DNA from: Acanthochromis polyacanthus
Taxonomy: Eukaryota; Chordata; Actinopteri; Pomacentridae
Reading direction: 5' to 3'
NCBI RefSeq assembly: GCF_021347895.1
Contig: NC_067118.1
Span: forward strand, 17,419,511-17,483,510
DNA: 64,000 nucleotides
Below the pieces are notes generated by a model, which saw nothing but the letters and a program-made list of their open reading frames with translations, was not told where the DNA came from and made no database searches. Made by a program: the position numbers and the translations under genes. Positions 48,801 through 58,126 of the stretch are shown here, piece by piece; the stretch's first letter is position 1; each line of letters begins with the position of its first letter.

Positions 48801-51800
48801 AAGGCAACAGTGGCAAGAAGAAACTCCCTGTTAACGGGAAGAAACCTTGAGCAGAACCCGGCTCATATGAGAGGATCCATCTGCCACTGGCCGTCTGGTT
48901 TGAGAGGGACAGAAGAGGTAGAGGGGTTAGGGAGAGATTTATGGACTTTCATCCATTTTTTTTATTTCAATTTTATGTATATTGCATCACTTCACATGTC
49001 ATGGCACTTAACATAGTGATGAGAACTAGTCCAATGATTTTGGTATTGCTCAGGTTTTTCTCTGGTGAGAACAAAATTGGTTACAGCCATTGTTTAGATC
49101 TGGATTGTTTATCCATAACAAAACTGCTGGTGTTCCTATTAGGTTCAGCTTTACTTTGCAGTTAGTGCTACTTGCTGCTAACATGCTAAAATGCTACCCT
49201 ATACAAAGTAATAAGTCTACTTGGGGGCTACAAAGCGGCTTGATGGTTAGCACTTTCATTTTCAGCTAGAAGATCCCCGGTTCGCGTCCCGGACTTCCTG
49301 AAATCTTTCTGAATGGAGTTTGCATGCTCTCCCTCTGGGTTTTCTCCGAGTACCCCAGCTTCCTCCCACAGTCCAAAAACATCCATCCATTCTCTATACA
49401 CCGCTTTATCCTCACTCGGGTTGTGGGGGGGTGGGGGGCTGGAGCCTATCCCAGCTGACTCGGGCGAAGGTAGGGGACACCCTGGACAGGTCGCCAGTCT
49501 GTCACAGGGCTACATATACAGACAAACAATCACACCTACTGGCAATTTAGAGTAACCAATTAACCTCAGCATATCTTTGGACTGTGGGATGAAGCCGGAG
49601 TGCCCGGAGAAAACCCACGCATGGACAGGGAGAACACGCAAACTCCATGCAGAAAGATCCCAGACCCACCCTGGGATTTGAACCAGGGATCTTCTTGCTG
49701 CAAGGCGAAAGTGCTAACCACTACGTCACTGTGCAGCCCCTGTTCAAACATGCTGAGGTTAATTAGTGATTCTAAATTGTCTGTCGGTGTGAATGTGAGT
49801 GTGATTGTTTGTCTCAATATATAGTCCTGTAATAGATTGGTCACCTGTCCAGGGTGTCCCCTGCCTAAGTCAGCTGGGATATTTTGTAGTTATTTTATCA
49901 TTTTGATACATAAAAACAAACAAACAAAACAGATCAGTCACATGGGAAAAAGTCTGTATTTTTATCACGCCCACAAATCCATCAAATAAGAACCAGGGGT
50001 TGCAGATTAGCTACCAGTGATCAGAACCTCCATAGACAGTGACAAATGGAATGTGTTTTATTTATACCCCCAACATCCCTGGTGTGGTGTTCTCCTTGCA
50101 AGCGAAGTGTGTGTGGTTCATCCTGCTAAAATCTAAAAAGCCCTTGTGAGTCTGGGAAAGGATTTATAAAGATCCCCAAATTTCTTGAAATCATCACTGT
50201 AAGGAAAATCCTCTTCAAGTAGCATCAAATTTTAAACAAATGTCAATTTGTCCAGGACTGACAACCCAGCAAAGTCAGTCCAACAGCAGACTGTTTGACG
50301 TAAATCAAACAGTCTGCTGTCAAAAAGACAAAATAGAGGGTCGTGTAATGGTCTAGTCAAAGCCCAGATCTGAATACCACTGAAGAACAGTAGTAGTAAA
50401 TGTTGAAATAGGCAGTGCATGCAAAAGAACACTTAAACATTTTGCAACTTGAGTAATTTTGCAGTATGAGTGCCCCAAAATTTTAACAAGTTGCTGTCTG
50501 ACACTAGTTAATGATGAAAAAATGTCTTTGAGAAGTTATTTCCTAGAGGAGAAAATCCTAGTTTATGAGGCAACAGGGGAACATATATAATTACTCAAAA
50601 ATGAAAGTTTGCTTGTGTTTACATATGCCACCTTATCCGTACGCTCAGTTTCAAAGAGGATCAAATGTTTGTTCAGCCAAATATTTAACAACAACAAAAC
50701 CAGTTTGTTCCACATGATTATATAGCAGACCAGTGTAAACTCTCCTCCACCACCAGTTGTCATATTCGTATGACAGCATTTCTCTGCCATCACCAAGCTG
50801 TCTGCTGTGTAGTTTTTCCACGAGGAAGTGACCTCAACATGTGTTGTGTTAACTTCCATCTGCACCAGGCTTTGTCTGCCAGTTTAACCCGAGAGCAGAA
50901 ATACACGGTGGACCGGATGGTGGAGGCTCATCGACTGTACAGAGCTCAGGACAGCAGCAGCTGCAGGGTAAGTTCAGAACATGAAAACTTGCAGTGAACT
51001 TGCTAAAGAAGTTTTTTATGTTCTCCTCATGTTATTTCTTATGTTTATGTGGTCAGCTATTTGAGTGGCCCTGCACAGAAGAACAGGAGGTTCTGTCTGA
51101 TGTTGTATCACCTCTAATACAAAGACTGCTGCAGTTTGCCAGGACAGTGCCAGGTAAGATGTCTGTGATCGATTATTCCTCTGTGTCCTAATACAGAGGA
51201 GGCTATAAGAGGGGAACTATTGTCAGATTAAATGAGATGAAAGAGAGGAGCTGCACTACTTGTTGTTACAAAGAGAAAGCTCCTGTTAATAAAGCCCTGC
51301 CAAAATAAATTTTAAAAAGTCTACATTTATATTACATTTATTTCTATTTTATTTAAATACATGACTGAAAGGGCACATTTTCTTTGTGCTGTTCTTCAAA
51401 TATATCATTTTCATCTGTTGACAGTATTTCAATACTTATTATACCACATGACTGTAAATGCAGAAATACAGTCCTGTACTGTGTACAGTAGATGTCATAG
51501 TTCTACCTGTTATTAATGTTTATAGCAAGTAATAATGCTGTTTTGAAGTTGTGACACATTATTCTGCAAATTAGTACTTTAAAAAATTAAATTCTGCAAT
51601 GTGTTCAATATTTCACTTATAGTATGTTTCAATACCTACACTACCAGTCAAAAGTTTGAGAACACCAAAATTTTTCCAATTTTTATTGGAAATTATGCAT
51701 GTTAATGTCTCATTCTACTCTGAAATGAAGGCATGAAACAATGAAATAAGTGACGTTAATAAAAAATCTATTTAGAAACCAAAATGTATTCTAAACTTTT

Positions 51801-54800
51801 AACACATCAACGTAGCCACTTTTGGCAGATATAGCAGCTGAACACACTCATAGCATTCTTTCCACATTGGAAATCAAATATTCTTCAGAAAGTTCTTCCT
51901 AACTCTGTTGCAGAAGTTCCCACAAATGTGTGGCACTTGTAGGTTGCTCTGCTTTCACTCTTCTGTCCAGTTCATCCTAAACCAGCTCCATGGGGTTTCA
52001 GTCTGGAGACTGTCCTGGTCACTCCATGTTTTCAAGCTTATCATCTTGTTCTTTTTTTCTAAGGTAGATCTGGCACAGCTTGGACTTATGTTTTGTGTCA
52101 TTATCTTGCTGTAGGATGAACCCCTGACCAACTAGGAACATACCAGAGGGTACTGCATGGCGCTGCAGAATGCTGTGGTAGCCGTTTAGGTTCAGAGTTC
52201 CTCTCACTCTGTACAATTCACTGACCCTGGATCCAGCAAAACAGCCCCAGACCATCATGCTTCCTCCTCCATGTTTGACAGTTGTTGTCACACACTGAGG
52301 AACCATCCGTTCTCCTACTCAACGGTGTACAAAGATCCTGCTTGATGAACCAAAGATTTGAAATTTTGATTCTTCATTCCATAACACCTTCTTCCAGTCT
52401 TCAATAGTCCATTGGTCGTGTTTCATGGGCCAGACGAGCCTCTTTTTCTGAGTCTGACGTCTCAGCAATGACTTTCTTGCTGCAACTCGACCTGTCAAAA
52501 TTGCAACTCCAAGTCTTCTCTTCACAGTTGAAACTGAGACTTCTTACTACTACCACTATTAAAGGCATTAGAGGAGATTTAATTTCCTACGACTTTGAAT
52601 GTAGCATGCGCATGCGCACATACAACCTCTCCCTCACCCCCCTCTAACCTCCCCCCTCTTAACATTTATGAAGAAACGCCCCCCTCCAGAAACTTGCGTA
52701 GGACTCGTGAAGTTGTCTTTTACGGCTGGGTCCCCCTGGATCTTTATCTGCCATTATGTAAAAAAAAGATGAGCAAAACAAGTCGCCAGCTAACTACGAA
52801 GCTATACCAAAGCAACACATACAGGAGAAAACACGTAAGTCCAAGGCGTAACTAGGCCTGAGCTGGAAGATTTTTGATTGACAGGAAATGGAGCAAACCA
52901 AACGCCTCGGTCTGACCGCGTTGATTGGCTGATGTTTTTCAGGTCCTGCCATGTCCACAGTTATTTTTTAAAATTTTTTATTTTTTTAGAAACCATACAT
53001 ACAAGTCCACTAAAGGTCAGTATATTCATTTTATGTGAAGCAGACAAATTAAACACACAAAAAAACATCCTCCATAATGCCTTTAAGCTCTGCTTGAAGC
53101 TGCTGTTCTGTGAGCCTCCTGTCACCAAGCTGTTAACTCTCAGAAACTTTTCTGATTCTGTTGTGGCTTTGAGTCTTCCAGACCGCTTCCTGTCAGAGTT
53201 TCCTCCAGCTTCTGAGTACCTTTTAATGGTGAAGAAAGCTGTACTCACTTCCCAATTTCTCTATTGAAAAGACCTACATTTTTAGGTGTTATGATGGTCT
53301 GTCTCTCTTCTGTTAATTCCTTTTTCCTTGCCATTTTTATACCAGGACACTACTTTCTGCAGTGCCATATTGTTCAGCTAATGCTCTCCAGGGTATGATG
53401 CCACAGTGTGTTCCAACACTGCTTTTATGCAGACACAGATGGTTGTAAGTAATCAAGAAAAGTTGGGACACCTGTAGGATTTGGTAGAACCAGCTTTGAA
53501 GGTTTCATCAACCTCCATTGCTGCAGAACAGCTTTAAGTCGTTAATCCATTTCTTGTTCCCTGAAAAGGCCTTTTTGTATAATTCTGAAATTACATTATT
53601 TTTCAGTTTTGGGTAAACTTACCTTTTTTTTAACAAACCTCTGGCAGTTCATAAATTATCTTTGTATCATTTCAAGCTATTCACTGGACTTGAACTAGTT
53701 GAATTTCAATAAACAACTTGAAAAATTGGAGCATTTTAAAACTGTTAACCAGTAGTGTATATAACGAGAACAAGTACTGATGCTCTCCTCACAGGGTTTG
53801 ACCTCCTGGATTTCTCCGATCAGAGCTCTCTGTTGTCCATGTCCTCTCTGGAGGTGATGTTCCTGCTCTCAGCTCAGCAATTCTCCCATAACCCAGCAAG
53901 CCCCAGTCCAGGTGAGTAAACCACCAGGAGAGGAGACACACAGAAACCACACACGGCCTTTCACAATCTCTACGCACACATTTATGATTCATACTTTATT
54001 TTTCTCCATTATCAGCTCTGCAGCTTTTCAGTTTGTCGACACACAACTGGCTCAGAAACGTGGAGTCAAAAGAAAACATCTACAGCAGTATCAATTCAGG
54101 TAAGTGCATACACAGACTTTTAAGCCTGACAGACTGTTAATAAAATGGGTCATTGAGTGAATAAGGCTTTTCTTATCTGCTGGTGTGAACAGGAAGCAGT
54201 GAGGATCTGTTTGGACCAGTGCTCAACTTCTTCCACAGCATGGCGGCGCTGCGGGTGACAGAGGCTGAATACACTCTGCTCACTGCCACAGCTCTGCTCT
54301 GCTCAGGTCTGACCAGCAATCCGGGCTCTGCAGTTTGTTGATGTTTGGTCTGAAATAATCCGGTCACCTCTCAAGTAAACACTTGCAAAAGGCATTTAGT
54401 TGTGATTAATCACTAGCAATCTAACCTGACAGTAAAATGACATCAGTGGATAATTCACTCAATTATAAAAACCCACACGTGCGGCCGTACACAATACACA
54501 CTTTTTATAAATACAAGTATTTCCAAGCACACCTCTGCAAATGATTACAGCTGTAAATCACAAGACTGATTCCACAGTCAGAGAGTCCATGGTCTAGCTG
54601 ACCTGCACTCTCTGTGATATAAATGTGTAAATGAGCACAGAAAGAAAGTGGGATGATCTTATTTTGCCAGTAGCAGCATTTCACAGAGTTAAAATCTAAA
54701 GATTTCTGGGCTTCCAATCTTTGAAGATCCTCACAGGGCCTCTGCTCTGGCCACAGCTGTCTGAACGAGCTGCAGCTTGCTTACAGGTTTATTTTTTTGG

Positions 54801-56518
54801 GAACCCAGTAAAAAGGGAATCGGAATATTCTAAACAGACAGTGATAAGGGCATGAATGGGAATTTTGGCATCTTTCTGATTGACTTATGCAACATTTCTA
54901 AGATGAAAGGGAAAGTCTTTAATCCCTTGTTTAACAAGACTTAACATTTAGATAACATTTTAGAAGTTGGTGATTTGTATTTTAACCTGACTGCCAAAAC
55001 TATTATGCATGAAGTGCAGCTTTTCACACAGGATGTGCAAAGATGAACAAAATTAACTTCACAATAAAGAGTTGTAGTATATAACAACATCCATTTTGGT
55101 AGTAAGTAAATGACTCATGGCTTTTTAAAGTCATTTACACTTTTAAACTAGAAATGGTTTTATATAAGAAAATATTGTCATTTTCTCAAATAGCAAATAC
55201 ACAAACTCTTTACGAGGCTCAAGTTTAACACAGTGGGATGCTCCCTAAATGACCCACACCATTTTCCATGAGGCAGAAGAGAGCGTTTGACTTCATTGCA
55301 CCATCTTCTTCAATGTAACAGACAAGTGTTGACCAAACAACAAATATTAAACAAAACCAAAGCAAGACTGTTTTTTGTAGATGTTCAAAAATGGCAAAAA
55401 TCCTGTTATTACTACAAAACTAAATGTGATCCTGTAGTGCTGAGATGATTGAGAAAAATTCAGCAAGTATGGTTCGAGCATTTAACAAGAACAGCACTCA
55501 GAGGGCGCAGTAATCCACCAAGGCTGCCTGGTTGTTGCATCATTTCTGATGGATGAAATCTTTAATAAAAAATGACGTCACATTTAGTACAAGCGTGATT
55601 TATGCATGTGTACATTATATACGGATACCGAATTGCCTGACCTAAATATGTAATGTGCAAAAATATGTAATATGTACGGAATTTATCGAACTCAGAAACA
55701 CCCCCACAATGTAATAATTATTCCTTGTATCATTTCCAATGATACGGTGGATTTATAATAGGATCGCAATCATGTAGTGTTTACTTGTCATAGTTGCAGT
55801 GATGCCGTGCTGTTATCCCGCACTGATACAGTAACCTTTAACAAATCTGTCAGTCCAGACTATAAGCCATATCACTGCCAAAATCTAATCACTTGGTCCT
55901 TGTGTCATTTCTGACCTTCCCTGAAAATTTCATCCAAATCCGTTAGTCCGTTTTTGAGCATTGTTGCACACAGATAAACAGACAAACATATGCCGATCAT
56001 CACATTACTAATAGTAATACAATAAAAGCTAAAGAAAAAAAATATCTTGGTTGTCAAGTTAACAACATATTCCTTTCATCTTCATTTCTTGTTCTAATCG
56101 GCTACTTCACTGAGAGTTTGACTGCACTAAAGGCTACATGCGTTCTAAAACAACTGAGAGCAGTTTAATCTTCAAACCAAACGGATTTTGAGTTGAAATA
56201 TTTCACTGCTTGTGTAGTGAATACTGAATATATGAAAGTTTACCTTTTTGAATTCAATTACAAGACAGCAAAACAACTTTTTCTCGAACTGATCACCATG
56301 TATGCTTATCTGCAGACCGGGCGTCGCTGCAGGCAGCCAGCTGTGTTGAGAAGATGCAAGAACTGATCCTGGACCTGCTGTCCAGGGTGTGTGGGGCCCA
56401 CAATGGAGCTGCACGAGGGGGACCACAGAGGTTTGGCCGCCTGCTGGGCAGACTGACGGAGCTACGCACCCTCCGTCACAACTACCTCCTCCTGGCAAGA
56501 CAGCAGCCTGTACACTGA
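36831..56518 (+). CDS. nr1h5: FXR-like nuclear receptor, probably nr1h5 (FXR-beta), lacking helix 12
   Basis: Coding exons: 36831-36927, 47603-47995, 48081-48221, 48459-48580, 50869-50967, 51057-51153, 53795-53911, 54016-54099, 54193-54306 and 56316-56518. All borders are GT-AG and the phases agree, giving 488 aa. The N-terminal domain is Ser/Pro-rich. The DNA-binding domain (exons 2-4) starts [20 protein letters not shown], keeps all eight zinc cysteines and the CEGCKG P-box, and continues through [15 protein letters not shown] as in FXR. The ligand-binding domain has [33 protein letters not shown] and [10 protein letters not shown] signatures of NR1H. Oddities: FXR's MFLRSA is MFLLSA here, losing the arginine that contacts bile-acid carboxylate, and the frame stops after [10 protein letters not shown] without an AF-2 helix. 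Met 36831 or Met 36855 could start. Human NR1H5 is a pseudogene, from memory in the same 1p13 region as TRIM33, which supports FXR-beta over NR1H4. Confidence 0.9.
37992..38423 (+). repeat. Left arm of a ~430-bp inverted duplication in nr1h5 intron 1
   Basis: Reverse-complements to 46829-47263. It consists of the right half of a Tc1-derived MITE (to 38193) plus 230 bp of flank (38194-38423). By eye the flank is well over 90% identical to its partner, with a few single-base changes. Confidence 0.85.
39443..39735 (+). repeat. Common teleost interspersed repeat ending in (GGAT)n
   Basis: Motif order as in 18205 ('cacagcgtcccagtctggtt', 'tttgcatgttttccctg', 'cctgtgatagactggtgacc'), ending in a perfect GGAT microsatellite at 39690-39726. 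Confidence 0.7.
41011..44109 (-). CDS. LINE ORF2: apurinic-type endonuclease plus reverse transcriptase
   Basis: 1032 aa, uninterrupted. The N-terminal EEP endonuclease (about 75-290) shows GLLNIRSL with Asn80, LTETWL with Glu107, VGDFNIH (217-222) and SDH (281-283), the expected metal and catalytic residues. The reverse transcriptase (about 560-830) shows [12 protein letters not shown] (590-601), [13 protein letters not shown] with the first catalytic Asp (about 659-671), [11 protein letters not shown] (717-727) and CYADDTQLY with the YADD box at 751-754. A C-terminal region with [11 protein letters not shown] and [10 protein letters not shown] is typical of CR1/L2 elements. It performs target-primed reverse transcription. 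No RNase H domain is seen. Confidence 0.95.
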   Translation of the reverse strand: MQSCSLTHLSAVSSQLSPSSNSVNSVNFIETVSVPRPPKFNKLIKSKIYKRNSNHKNLIKINTSISTEQRDRKIKCGLLNIRSLLSKSLLVNELITDHQIDLFCLTETWLQQEEFVSLNESTPPSHINCHIPRITGRGGGVAAIYHSSLKLNQRPKPDYSSFENLTLSLSHPNLKAQKPVLFVVIYRPPAPYSEFLSQFSDFLSELVLSSDKVIIVGDFNIHVDVDSDSLTTAFNSLLDSIGFSQHVNKPTHSFNHTLDLVLTYGLEIEELTVFPQNPLLSDHFMITFQFKVKDCLAAENKYHYSRCLSDNSVSKFKEIIPSLFTSATFTDKSEGKYYYFTPTEVDYYVNNASASLRTTLDSVAPVKKKVISQRRLAPWYNSQLRTLKQASRKLERKWYSTNSEVVYVAWKNSLVIYKKALHNARTTYYSSLIDENKNNPRFLFSTVARLTKSQSSVEPCIPLVLTSNDFMSFFTHKIVLIRDKINLALPTNVTDAFELAVRPDESLEFFTPICLSELISTVSTSKPSTCLLDPIPTRLFKEILPLINSSMLDLINLSLVTGYVPQAFKVAVIKPLLKKPTLDPDVLANYRPISNLPFLSKILERTVANQLCEHLQRNNLFEMFQSGFRVHHSTETALVKVTNDLLIASDNGLVSILVLLDLSAAFDTIDHNILLQRLEYSIGIKGTALDWFKSYLSDRFQFVHVNNNSSEQTKVNHGVPQGSVLGPILFTLYMLPLGNIIRKHCINFHCYADDTQLYLSMKPDETDQLARLQDCLKDIKTWMTFNFLLLNSDKTEVIVFGPKHLRNSLSKQIVTLDGITLASSTTVRNLGVIFDQDMSFNSHIKQVCRTSFFHLRNIVKIRNILSQSDAEKLVHAFVTSRLDYCNSLLSGCPNSSLKHLQLIQNAAARVLTGVSKRDHISPILASLHWLPVKSRIEFKILLLTYKALNNQSPSYLKDLIVPYYPSRTLRSQTAGLLVVPRISKSRMGGRAFSYQAPLLWNLLPVWVREADTLSIFKTRLKAFLFDKSYSWG
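44131..45021 (-). CDS. LINE ORF1: zinc-finger, coiled-coil and SGNH-esterase-like protein
   Basis: 296 aa. The N-terminus has CxxC...CxxC (C14, C17, C33, C36), a small zinc-binding motif. A short coiled coil (about 40-56, [17 protein letters not shown]) follows. Residues 134-292 resemble an SGNH/GDSL-type esterase: [11 protein letters not shown] with the candidate nucleophile Ser140 or Ser141, HVGGNDTR (187-193) and a C-terminal DGIHPTLAG with Asp271 and His274. Esterase-bearing ORF1 proteins are known in the CR1 and L2 clades and are thought to act as nucleic-acid or membrane-associated chaperones. It ends in UGA; ORF2 follows after seven codons in the same frame. Confidence 0.88.
   Translation of the reverse strand: MASASSSPSPSLSCSVCHMFSYSSASFSDNDICNKCSLFVVLEARLSELESRLRTMENNPLAASQAPLAGADRNSLACVASVSRPLAAPEQPGGWVTVRRKNSPKLKPAVPAHHKPLHVSNRFSPLSDTPAEKPTLIIGSSIVRNVKLATPATIVKCLPGARAGDIEANLKLLAKDNRKYSKIVIHVGGNDTRLRQSEVTKISVASVCTFAKTMSDSVVFSGPLPDLTSDDMFSRMSSFRRWLSMWCPSNDVGFIDNWSSFWGKPGLIRRDGIHPTLAGAALISRNMADFISTPKA
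45720..45933. mobile_element. Foldback hAT-type MITE with perfect 8-bp TSD
   Basis: GTTTAAAG at 45712-45719 is repeated at 45934-45941. The 214-bp unit is almost one palindrome: each half holds 'ggagggccactatcctgca' and 'ccaacacacctgattcaaat' in opposite orientation around a centre near 45825. The termini 'caggggtgtca' and 'tgacacccctg' are hAT-like. Confidence 0.88.
46829..47263 (-). repeat. Right arm of the inverted duplication in nr1h5 intron 1
   Basis: Partner of 37992-38423. The shared flank is 46829-47058 and the MITE begins at 47059. Confidence 0.85.
47059..47485. mobile_element. Tc1-derived MITE, complete copy
   Basis: The ends 'cactactgttcaaatgtttg' and 'caaacttttgaatggtagtg' are inverted repeats flanked by TA at 47057-47058 and 47486-47487. 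It lies about 115 bp upstream of nr1h5 exon 2. Confidence 0.8.
48700..48930 (-). mobile_element. 5'-truncated L2-like LINE tail
   Basis: The (ATTCA)n start and 'gattgtctcaagatgcttta', 'cagtggcaagaagaaactcc' and 'gaaaccttgagcagaaccc' match the 3' end of the 40184 element with more divergence. It lies in nr1h5 intron 4. Confidence 0.8.
49225..49880. repeat. Nested pair of common teleost interspersed repeats
   Basis: A forward copy of the 18205 family (49225-49380) is interrupted after 'cagtccaaaaacat' by a reverse copy (about 49381-49737). It resumes at about 49743 with 'aaacatgctgaggttaatta' and runs to about 49880. Confidence 0.75.
50283..50320. repeat. Perfect 16-bp stem-loop in nr1h5 intron
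   Basis: The arm acagcagactgtttga (50283-50298) is exactly complementary to 50305-50320, with a 6-nt loop cgtaaa. No target duplication or family was recognised. Confidence 0.7.
51639..53757 (-). mobile_element. Tc1-like element (copy D), decayed, with a nested MITE
   Basis: The ends 'cactaccagtcaaaagtttg' and a diverged complement ending 'ccagtagtg' at 53757 are flanked by TA. Minus-strand transposase fragments are visible: [20 protein letters not shown] (about 53229-53160), [17 protein letters not shown] with [15 protein letters not shown] (52525-52319), and [11 protein letters not shown]...[12 protein letters not shown] (52306-52019). Stops, indels and the nested element at 52563 destroy the gene. 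The right end lies 37 bp upstream of nr1h5 exon 7. Confidence 0.85.
52563..53082. mobile_element. Nested TTAA-targeted MITE with NRF1-like site and a small exon
   Basis: TTAA at 52559-52562 and 53083-53086 flank a 520-bp unit with termini aggcatta and taatgcct (the inverted repeats extend to 'ggagga'). Removing it restores a Tc1-like sequence reading 'ccactattaagctctgc'. Inside are the palindrome TGCGCATGCGCA (52607-52618, an NRF1 consensus) and an ATG at 52769 opening 22 codons to a GTAAGT donor at 52835. A piggyBac-type origin is suggested by TTAA; PIF/Harbinger (TAA) is an alternative. Confidence 0.75.
54307..55509. other. nr1h5 last intron, first part, no feature seen
   Basis: AT-rich intron sequence with no recognised element or exon. 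Confidence 0.4.
55510..56010 (+). repeat. RTE-like LINE 3'-end repeat
   Basis: Begins 'caccaaggctgcctggttg' and ends near 'tatgccgatcatcacatta'. Shares its front part with 58970-59100 and its back part with 16310-16562 and 59435-59700. No coding sequence. Confidence 0.55.
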
Positions 56519-56840
56519 CAGACCTGTGGGAAATGATAAAAATCTGTCATCTCTTGGGGGGTAGTTGTTTTTAATTCAAGGAGGTACTCGTACTAATGAT
56601 GTTGTGTAACGTTTTCATGGGATATTGATGGAACGGTGTGGGATCAACAGGCTTGACCTTCTTGATAAAACTGACACAAGACCCTTTTTCTACCTAAGTT
56701 CAGTTCTGCAGTCACAGAATTTTTGCATCTAATGAACTGAAATATGCTTGTGGACTGCTGTAAAGATATTTTTATATTGGCTTTTTATACTTGTATACAT
56801 GCACACTTACACTACTTGTCACGTTGCTCAGTTACTTTAC

Positions 56841-56846
56841 AATAAA
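56841..56846 (+). terminator. nr1h5: nr1h5 polyadenylation signal
   Basis: AATAAA lies 323 bp after the stop codon in an AT-rich 3' UTR. It is the first canonical signal on this strand after the stop. Confidence 0.65.
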
Positions 56847-56992
56847 GCAAAAACTGAAGACTTGTCTGACTGAAAACCTTGCTGATTAACTCTCACACGG
56901 ATTCTGTGCTGATGTCTTGAAGCTAAAGCTATTAAATCTGAAATATTAGAATGAAATAAGAAATAAGCATCCCAAACATTTTTAATAGAGCA

Positions 56993-56998
56993 TTTATT
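56993..56998 (-). terminator. brpf3: brpf3 polyadenylation signal (minus strand)
   Basis: TTTATT on + reads AATAAA on -. It lies about 1.1 kb beyond the brpf3 stop and about 150 bp from the nr1h5 signal, consistent with two convergent genes. Other AATAAA-like sites occur nearer the stop, so the choice is tentative. Confidence 0.4.
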
Positions 56999-58126
56999 TC
57001 TCAAAATGAGAAAATACTGGTTACAGACAAAATATTTGGTGAGCAGGTAACATATGCAGGTAGTACAAGCTTATGGAGGTGTATTTTTCCATTTGATAAA
57101 ATGGGGCTCTCAATAATAAATAGAATTCTTGGGGGGTTGAACAGTAAATGGTGGCAATTGGACTTGAGTAAAATCAACATAAACCGAACCTATGAAGTCA
57201 TCTGTTAAAATGTTGGCTGCATGTTTTTAAAAACCTCACTCATTTGTTTTAAATACAATTTAACTCTCCTCTTTAACCAATATAGCTTTATTTCTATAAT
57301 TCTGTCTTCCATAAATAAATTATTTCTCTCTGTATCAAAAAGAGAATTCAAATATAAAGAACAACGGCTCAATGTGTTGTATGCTTAGAATGTACAAACA
57401 CATACGCACACACCACAATGAAATTACATCTAAGACAAGCTAGGTACACTGCAGCAAGTGGAATTATTTTATCTCCACAAATATACACAGCCTCGCTTCG
57501 CCCTTTGTGGGTTGATTGAAATACGCTTTTTAAAACAGCAACATTAAATTAAACTGAGTTTGATAATACACATACATATGTACACAAAGTGTGCCTTTAT
57601 AATATACAAGTGTCTTTGTAAAAGATTAAAATGTAAAAAGCTATTGTATAAAGATGGCAGTGATCCATTCATTAGTCTTCTGCAGTTCATATAAATATGT
57701 CAAATCTCTTTTCTGACAATTTGATTCCTTGGCAGTAGCACTATATAAAATAGAGGGAAATTCTTTTACATTTGATCCAGACACACAGCTTCAACGCATC
57801 CAGCCACCGTCATATATCCCTGAATGGGGAATCTAATATTTACTGACTGCAGCAACAAGGGACCTAAATGTAACTTCATTCACAATCTGGAGTTACACAT
57901 CCTCAACAATGACAAAAAGGCAAGCACTGCTGCTCAATGTGTCAGACACTAGTGGTTTGGTAATCAACTAAGGTTCAGGACTCAGTGCTGCTCCGGAAAA
58001 CCACTTCAGACCACAGTGTGAATACAAATTCAACTGGCAGCAGGACTCGGTCCACCTGCTGCTTTAAGACTGAAGAGAAATGCATAGTGGCTGACTGTGG
58101 GTGCACACAGGGCTCACAGTTTCCCT

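Noticed and set aside
52595..52855. 86-aa frame as a new small gene
   Set aside because: It lies wholly inside a TTAA-flanked MITE. The part after the GTAAGT donor is intron-like. It is kept only as a feature of the element.
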